Origin: an uncultured Butyrivibrio sp. | GTDB taxonomy: Bacteria > Bacillota > Clostridia > Lachnospirales > Lachnospiraceae | Assembly (NCBI GenBank): GCA_947169985.1 | Contig: CAMVRW010000117.1 | Span: 1-7,394, forward strand | Direction: 5' to 3' | Length of the DNA stretch: 7,394 nt | In this document: positions 3,694-7,394 of the stretch, piece by piece | Position numbering within the stretch: position 1 is the stretch's first letter | Layout: the number at the start of each line of letters is the position of its first letter | Program-made: the position numbers and the translations under genes | The notes under the pieces: generated by a model | Told to the model about the DNA's origin: nothing | Seen by the model: only the letters and a program-made list of their open reading frames with translations | The model's database searches: none

Positions 3694-6450
3694 TATTTTT
3701 CGCCTTGCTCTTCTTTCATTTCTCTTGTATTTTACAAGATTTACGAAACAAATTATTGCAAGTATCAGCGAAACAAATGCTATGATCAAAATCCTCAAAA
3801 CAAGCTTATTTATGTTGATAGCCTCGTAAGCTATTGCATACTCGGAAAATCTGTCTGTTTTGAAGGTAACGGTATTGGGATCACTTCCGATATCATCCAG
3901 AACATCCACTACTCCGTTATGATTTCTGATTACAAAGAACTTCCTTCCTGGCTTCTTATATTCATCAGGGATCGGAACAACTACTTCCAGCTCTGCTGCA
4001 GTATTATCAATAACTGTAGTAGTGCCTCCACTGGTCTTCATTATCAGAAAATCAAAGTAGCTGACAGGCTTATACCCAACCTTCTTCTGCATCAGCTTCT
4101 TGGTGTTCTCATCAACAGTAGCTGTATTCTCCGTGATATCAATGTTGAAGGATATAGGCTTTCCTTTAAGCACATCCATCTTCTCATCAGGTGTGAGAGT
4201 CTCGAACACTACATCCTCGAAGTTAATAAGAGTAGGCTGGCTGTGGTACAATGTCACGGCTGTTTCCTGCTTATCCTCTGCATAGGAATTGTTGACCGTG
4301 ATCTGAAGTGTTCCATCTTCAAAGGCTTCCTTGAGCATTGGCATAACTGCGTTGTCGTTGACAAGTATCCTTAAAGTATCCTCGTCAAGATCATGCTTAG
4401 CCATTACGCCTCCGGTGTATACCGGTGTATTATCCGTAGTGATCTCAGTTGCAGGAATAAAGCTGTCATCCTCATATTCCTCTCCCTCAAGCTCAGTGAC
4501 CTCTGTTGGGATTTCGGTTTCAACTATATTCTGTTCAGGAATAGCACCCTGCGCTGCAGTATCTGTATTGTACTCAGTCTTCTTCTGATCCTTTGATGTA
4601 TCCTTCTTCTGAGCTGCCGGAACACTGGTATTGGAACCGGTATTATTCTTTGTAGAAGTATTATCCTTTGCAGGTGCCGGCTGAGGTTTTCTCTCGAAGC
4701 TGGCGGCGATGGTATGTGCACCCTTTACGTTGTTGAAAGTATAGCTTGATACTGCTCCGATATTCTTTCCATCAACTACTACGGCACTAATGTTGTAATC
4801 AGCCTGAGGAACGATGTTGTAGGTAACGCTTCCACCCTCTGTGATCACATAATCTCCGCTTGGAGTAATACTTCCTCCTACTGTTGCAATTCCGGAAAGA
4901 ATTTTGTAGGTGTTTGCATTCTTCTTTCTGAAATTAGCTACGGCATTGACGTCGTTCCTGATCTCTTTAATGGTATACTTCAGATCTGTGGAAACAATCT
5001 GTCCGTTGATAGACCAGCCTGCAAACTCATATCCGTCATAGGCCTGGGCTGTAAGCTCAACCCTGCTGCCTTTATTGTAATTTCCTGCACCCTCGTACTT
5101 ACCTGTATCCTGAGGATATACCGAAACATTTACGTTGCACTTAGCTCTGTTAAACACTGCGACGATGTTTCTGTCTGTAGTTATATTATTGATCTGTATA
5201 GAGGAGGAATTGCTGATTGTACTGTTATTCTCAACAAACCCGGCAAATTCATAGCCATCCCTTGCCTTGGCAGTAATTGTCATGCTTCCGCCGTAGGCTA
5301 CCGACTGACTGTCTGTGATGGTTCCTGCATCACCATTGTTGACACTGGTCCTTACATAGCAGGTCTGTCTCTGGAATTTCGCCACCAGATTCCTGTCACT
5401 GGAGATATTGTCAAGCCTTAGCTGACCGCTGTTGGAAATAAGGTTTCCTCCCTCATACCAGCCAAGGAATGCATAATTATTGTTTGGAGAAGCCGATACA
5501 GTGCAGCTTCCACCGCTTCTTACAGCGCCGCCACCAGCTACAGCTCCGCCATCTGTAGGATCTCCCTTTACGCTGACCATGTAGTCAACTGACGTAACAG
5601 AAACCGACGCCGCATCTGCCATGGAAGGATCCTGACGAGAGGTTGCTATTACTGCAAAGGATGAAGCAGTCTCATTTGGAGAAATACTCAGTGTACCATT
5701 TGAATCAATAGTAGTATTTGCGCTCTGATTACCTGAAAGGGACCAGGAAACTGTAGGATCATAGCCATTTCCGCCCTGAACGGACACATCAAAGTTATAG
5801 CTCTTTCCCACAGGAAGCGTAATGGAACCCGGAATAATATCCACACTGGTGATGTAAGGTGTTGTGTCCTGAACAGTTATTGACAGGTTCACAATAGCAG
5901 TATGGTGCATCCTTATGTCGTTGGCTGAATAGAAGGTATAGCTTCCCAAATATGTTCCCGGCTGAAGATTTTCTCTGGGTGAAACAGAAAAGGTCACTGA
6001 ATCTCCCGGATCCATATCAAGGCTTGGGGTTATATAGCCAATATCAAAGGCTGTATATTCATCCACCTCTGCCCATGTAAGCGGAAAAGAGGTGTTACCC
6101 ACATTTACGACTGAAAACTGCTTCGCAGGAACAATACTGCCTGCCTCAACTGTTCCAAAGGAAATACTTGGGGTATAACATACAAGATTGTAATCAAATG
6201 GATCCGGCTCAGGTGGGGTCGGAGGATTTGGATTGTCCGGAAATACCGGATCAGTATGATAATCATCAGGATCCACCGGATCATCAGGATCTACAGGATC
6301 ATCAGGATCTACAGGATCAATAAAGCCCGTAGCCCTGTCATCATCTTCACCGGCGTAAGATCTGATAATATCAAAGGCCGTCACACCCGAAAGAATGGTG
6401 CAGACAGAAAGAAGTATGGCACAGATTCGAAGCCAAAATGTTTTCTTCAT
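3691..6450 (-). CDS. Large secreted surface protein with InlB-type repeats and C-terminal membrane anchor
   Basis: A 919-residue exported protein, not matched to a named family. The N-terminus (MKKTFWLRICAILLSVCTIL) is a signal peptide, probably cleaved between residues 25 and 35. An Asp/Pro linker (45-85) contains three DPVDPD units. Residues about 88-195 form a beta-rich module (ISFGTVEAGS, VVNVGNTSFPLTW, LQPGTYLGSY) like ASH or choice-of-anchor domains. Residues about 198-288 resemble a bacterial Ig-like (Big_2-type) domain. Four divergent InlB B-repeat-like units follow (290-585), then a Pro/Lys/Thr linker and an acidic linker (586-675), and a C-terminal domain (about 685-877) ending DRFSEYAIAYEA, a motif common before the anchor in clostridial surface proteins. 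A membrane helix (882-904) and a basic tail (KYKRNERRARRKI) finish it; no LPXTG sortase signal is seen. The start has AGGGGAGG about five bases upstream. Likely roles are adhesion or cell-envelope structure, an inference from architecture only. It has no clear terminator before the downstream operon. Confidence 0.92.
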   Translation of the reverse strand: MKKTFWLRICAILLSVCTILSGVTAFDIIRSYAGEDDDRATGFIDPVDPDDPVDPDDPVDPDDYHTDPVFPDNPNPPTPPEPDPFDYNLVCYTPSISFGTVEAGSIVPAKQFSVVNVGNTSFPLTWAEVDEYTAFDIGYITPSLDMDPGDSVTFSVSPRENLQPGTYLGSYTFYSANDIRMHHTAIVNLSITVQDTTPYITSVDIIPGSITLPVGKSYNFDVSVQGGNGYDPTVSWSLSGNQSANTTIDSNGTLSISPNETASSFAVIATSRQDPSMADAASVSVTSVDYMVSVKGDPTDGGAVAGGGAVRSGGSCTVSASPNNNYAFLGWYEGGNLISNSGQLRLDNISSDRNLVAKFQRQTCYVRTSVNNGDAGTITDSQSVAYGGSMTITAKARDGYEFAGFVENNSTISNSSSIQINNITTDRNIVAVFNRAKCNVNVSVYPQDTGKYEGAGNYNKGSRVELTAQAYDGYEFAGWSINGQIVSTDLKYTIKEIRNDVNAVANFRKKNANTYKILSGIATVGGSITPSGDYVITEGGSVTYNIVPQADYNISAVVVDGKNIGAVSSYTFNNVKGAHTIAASFERKPQPAPAKDNTSTKNNTGSNTSVPAAQKKDTSKDQKKTEYNTDTAAQGAIPEQNIVETEIPTEVTELEGEEYEDDSFIPATEITTDNTPVYTGGVMAKHDLDEDTLRILVNDNAVMPMLKEAFEDGTLQITVNNSYAEDKQETAVTLYHSQPTLINFEDVVFETLTPDEKMDVLKGKPISFNIDITENTATVDENTKKLMQKKVGYKPVSYFDFLIMKTSGGTTTVIDNTAAELEVVVPIPDEYKKPGRKFFVIRNHNGVVDVLDDIGSDPNTVTFKTDRFSEYAIAYEAININKLVLRILIIAFVSLILAIICFVNLVKYKRNERRARRKI
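4696..5583 (-). repeat. Four divergent InlB B-repeat-like protein units
   Basis: Within the surface protein, residues about 290-360, 363-434, 437-508 and 513-585 share a pattern: a strand opening (VSVKGD, VRTSVNN, VNVSVYP, YKILSGI), a GG- or KGS-turn before a strand (GGSCTVSA, GGSMTITA, KGSRVELTA, GGSVTYNI), then a GYEFAGW-like aromatic core in the first three, and a closing NAVANF-like strand. The fourth has the variant VVVDGKNIGAV and TFNNVKGAHTIAASF. The units are diverged at DNA level, so this is an old duplication. Confidence 0.75.
6262..6315 (-). repeat. Three tandem 18-bp units encoding DPVDPD
   Basis: Three head-to-tail copies of an 18-bp unit lie at 6262-6279, 6280-6297 and 6298-6315. 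The second and third are identical and the first differs at two positions (6274, 6277). Each encodes Asp-Pro-Val-Asp-Pro-Asp (residues 45-62) just after the signal peptide. The unit is a multiple of three, so copy-number change would alter linker length without shifting the frame. Confidence 0.9.
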
Positions 6451-6510
6451 GATAACCTCCCCTCAAAATACTTTTGTAATTTTATTTCACTTTAATTATT
6501 ACAATACCAT

Positions 6511-6535
6511 CAAACCGCATATTTATGTGGGTTTG
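6511..6535. promoter_or_regulatory. Imperfect dyad in the divergent intergenic region
   Basis: CAAACC (6511-6516) pairs with GGTTTG (6530-6535). The stem extends inward through GCAT/ATGT, including one G-T wobble and one bulged base, around an ATTT loop. It lies six bases upstream of the proposed -35 of the plus-strand gene and 60 bases before the surface-protein start. It could be an operator between the divergent genes, or a hairpin in the surface-protein leader. Its function is inferred from position only. Confidence 0.35.
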
Positions 6536-6540
6536 AATCA

Positions 6541-6569
6541 TTAAACTTTTATAACTTTTCGTTTATAAT
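6541..6569 (+). promoter_or_regulatory. Candidate promoter of the plus-strand membrane protein gene
   Basis: A consensus -10, TATAAT, lies at 6564-6569, and a weak -35, TTAAAC, at 6541-6546 gives a 17-base spacer. Transcription would begin near 6576, leaving a leader of about 58 bases before the TTG start at 6634. The surrounding sequence is very AT-rich, so a chance match is possible. Confidence 0.45.
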
Positions 6570-6618
6570 TAGTTTATGATATCCTAAAGGTACATAGATT
6601 TATACGAACACTAAAAAA

Positions 6619-6624
6619 AAGGGG
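6619..6624 (+). promoter_or_regulatory. Ribosome binding site supporting a TTG start
   Basis: AAGGGG lies nine bases before TTG at 6634. An in-frame TAA at 6628-6630, just downstream of this site, excludes any earlier start, and the next in-frame ATG is about 130 bases further on with the open frame already established. Confidence 0.6.
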
Positions 6625-6633
6625 CATTAAATC

Positions 6634-7394
6634 TTGTATATAAGCATAGAAAAACATATTCTTTCCAGCGCCATACTGAAAGTAGCACTGGTAAAGATAC
6701 TGGCTGCTTTCTGCGAAGGTCTCTTAAGGATAATCCTTCAAAAGACCAGTTCCGCCACTCCTGACATGCTGGATATTTATTTATGGCGTTCACAGCTTGT
6801 CATATCTGCGCTCCAGATAATCCTAGTGGCAGTAATATTCTATTTTTCCTGGCAAAAGCTAAATCACTACATGAAGCTGGTCCCCAAAGAGGACCAGCAG
6901 GGATTTGGAGAGCTTCAAAAGGAATACCTTAAGGACAAGATAGCATCCCTTTCTGTTTCCTCTGTAAACAGACTCCTTCAGCTTTGGGCTGTTATCTTTA
7001 TTGGAGCTGAGCTTATCTATGACTTCACTTCCATAATGTACAGGCGCTTCATAGCAATGCTTATGGATGCTCTATCAGCCAATTCAGGAATGAGCGACGG
7101 CACTTTCGTTATGCTCTACAACATGACTCACGGTTTTAAGTACATGGAGATCCTGGCTGCAATCCTGCTTGGAGTGGTCATGACAGGAATCTTTCTAAAC
7201 GATAAGTACTTAAAGATTTCATCTCTTGTTATTCTTCTGTTATTTCTTTTATCCTTCGGGGTTCTTCAGATGCAGACGGTGTATCTGATGGGAAGAGAAA
7301 TCGGAATTGTATGGACGTCACTTATTTACCACGTGACAGAGACTCTGGGACTTGTAATCTTGTCCCTGTATCTTACTAAAGCCTATAAAGGACT
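6634..7394 (+). CDS. Polytopic membrane protein, N-terminal part (TTG start, runs off right edge)
   Basis: An uninterrupted plus-strand frame of 253 codons runs to the window edge, beginning at TTG 6634 (YISIEKHILSSAILK after the start). It has no usable ATG near its beginning, so ATG-only gene calling would miss or shorten it. I do not recognise the family. Hydrophobic segments lie near residues 53-73 (SQLVISALQIILVAVIFYFS), 113-135, 170-188, 194-212 and 224-246, and residues 13-36 form a further, more amphipathic one. A charged loop (about 74-107, rich in Lys, Glu and Gln) separates the first two main helices. Five or six helices followed by a Lys/Tyr-rich end at the edge would fit either a small membrane protein or the membrane-sensor part of a larger signalling protein; the missing C-terminus decides. 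It is divergent from the surface-protein gene across about 180 bp. That it is coding is supported by length, the ribosome binding site and consistent hydrophobic periodicity. Confidence 0.8.
   Translation, partial: MYISIEKHILSSAILKVALVKILAAFCEGLLRIILQKTSSATPDMLDIYLWRSQLVISALQIILVAVIFYFSWQKLNHYMKLVPKEDQQGFGELQKEYLKDKIASLSVSSVNRLLQLWAVIFIGAELIYDFTSIMYRRFIAMLMDALSANSGMSDGTFVMLYNMTHGFKYMEILAAILLGVVMTGIFLNDKYLKISSLVILLLFLLSFGVLQMQTVYLMGREIGIVWTSLIYHVTETLGLVILSLYLTKAYKG

Noticed and set aside
3723..3739. Inverted repeat TCTTGTA-TTT-TACAAGA
   Set aside because: It lies within the coding end of the surface-protein gene, has no U tract after it in either direction and is AT-rich enough to arise by chance.
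3553..4374. Long plus-strand frame opposite the CNB and surface-protein genes
   Set aside because: It spans the promoter region and the ends of two real minus-strand genes, has no recognisable domain and is a compositional shadow.
6611..6793. Short minus-strand frame in the right-hand region
   Set aside because: It is antisense to the longer hydrophobic plus-strand frame, which has better start signals and structure.

Overview
This 7.4 kb window looks like a low-to-moderate G+C Firmicute chromosome. Gene style points to Clostridia, most likely the Lachnospiraceae (Butyrivibrio-like). The reasons are purine-rich Shine-Dalgarno sites (GGAGG, AGAGGG, AAGGGG), tight unidirectional gene packing, and a large InlB-repeat surface protein with an Asp/Pro linker and a C-terminal membrane anchor. 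The genus is an inference from style, not from a marker gene.

Layout. Positions 1-3629 (minus strand) hold a compact five-gene operon that reads leftward from a likely extended -10 promoter at 3685-3693. In order of transcription the genes are: a tandem cyclic-nucleotide-binding protein (2664-3629); a PAS-class III nucleotide cyclase with a possible PilZ-like C-terminal domain (1192-2589); a small HAD-fold phosphatase-like protein (722-1195) overlapping the cyclase by an ATGA; a ParB/sulfiredoxin-fold protein (324-719); and the start of an unrecognised acidic protein running off the left edge (1-293). An 11-bp hairpin sits between the first two genes. Upstream, in the same direction, lies a 919-residue secreted and membrane-anchored surface protein (3691-6450). 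A divergent AT-rich intergenic region of about 180 bp follows (6451-6633). A plus-strand polytopic membrane protein then starts at a TTG codon and runs off the right edge (6634-7394).

How the genes may work together. The first two operon genes pair a nucleotide cyclase with a stand-alone cyclic nucleotide receptor, that is, synthesis and sensing of one second messenger. The receptor has two cyclic-nucleotide-binding domains with intact phosphate-binding cassettes but no DNA-binding, kinase or channel domain. The cyclase keeps both metal aspartates and the transition-state Asn/Arg. At the purine-selecting position it has Glu where adenylate cyclases normally have Lys, which raises the possibility that it makes cGMP rather than cAMP. 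Cyclic GMP signalling is rarely documented in bacteria, so this is the most interesting feature of the window. The HAD-fold and ParB/Srx-fold proteins are co-transcribed and may be effectors or metabolic partners, but nothing in the sequence fixes their substrates.
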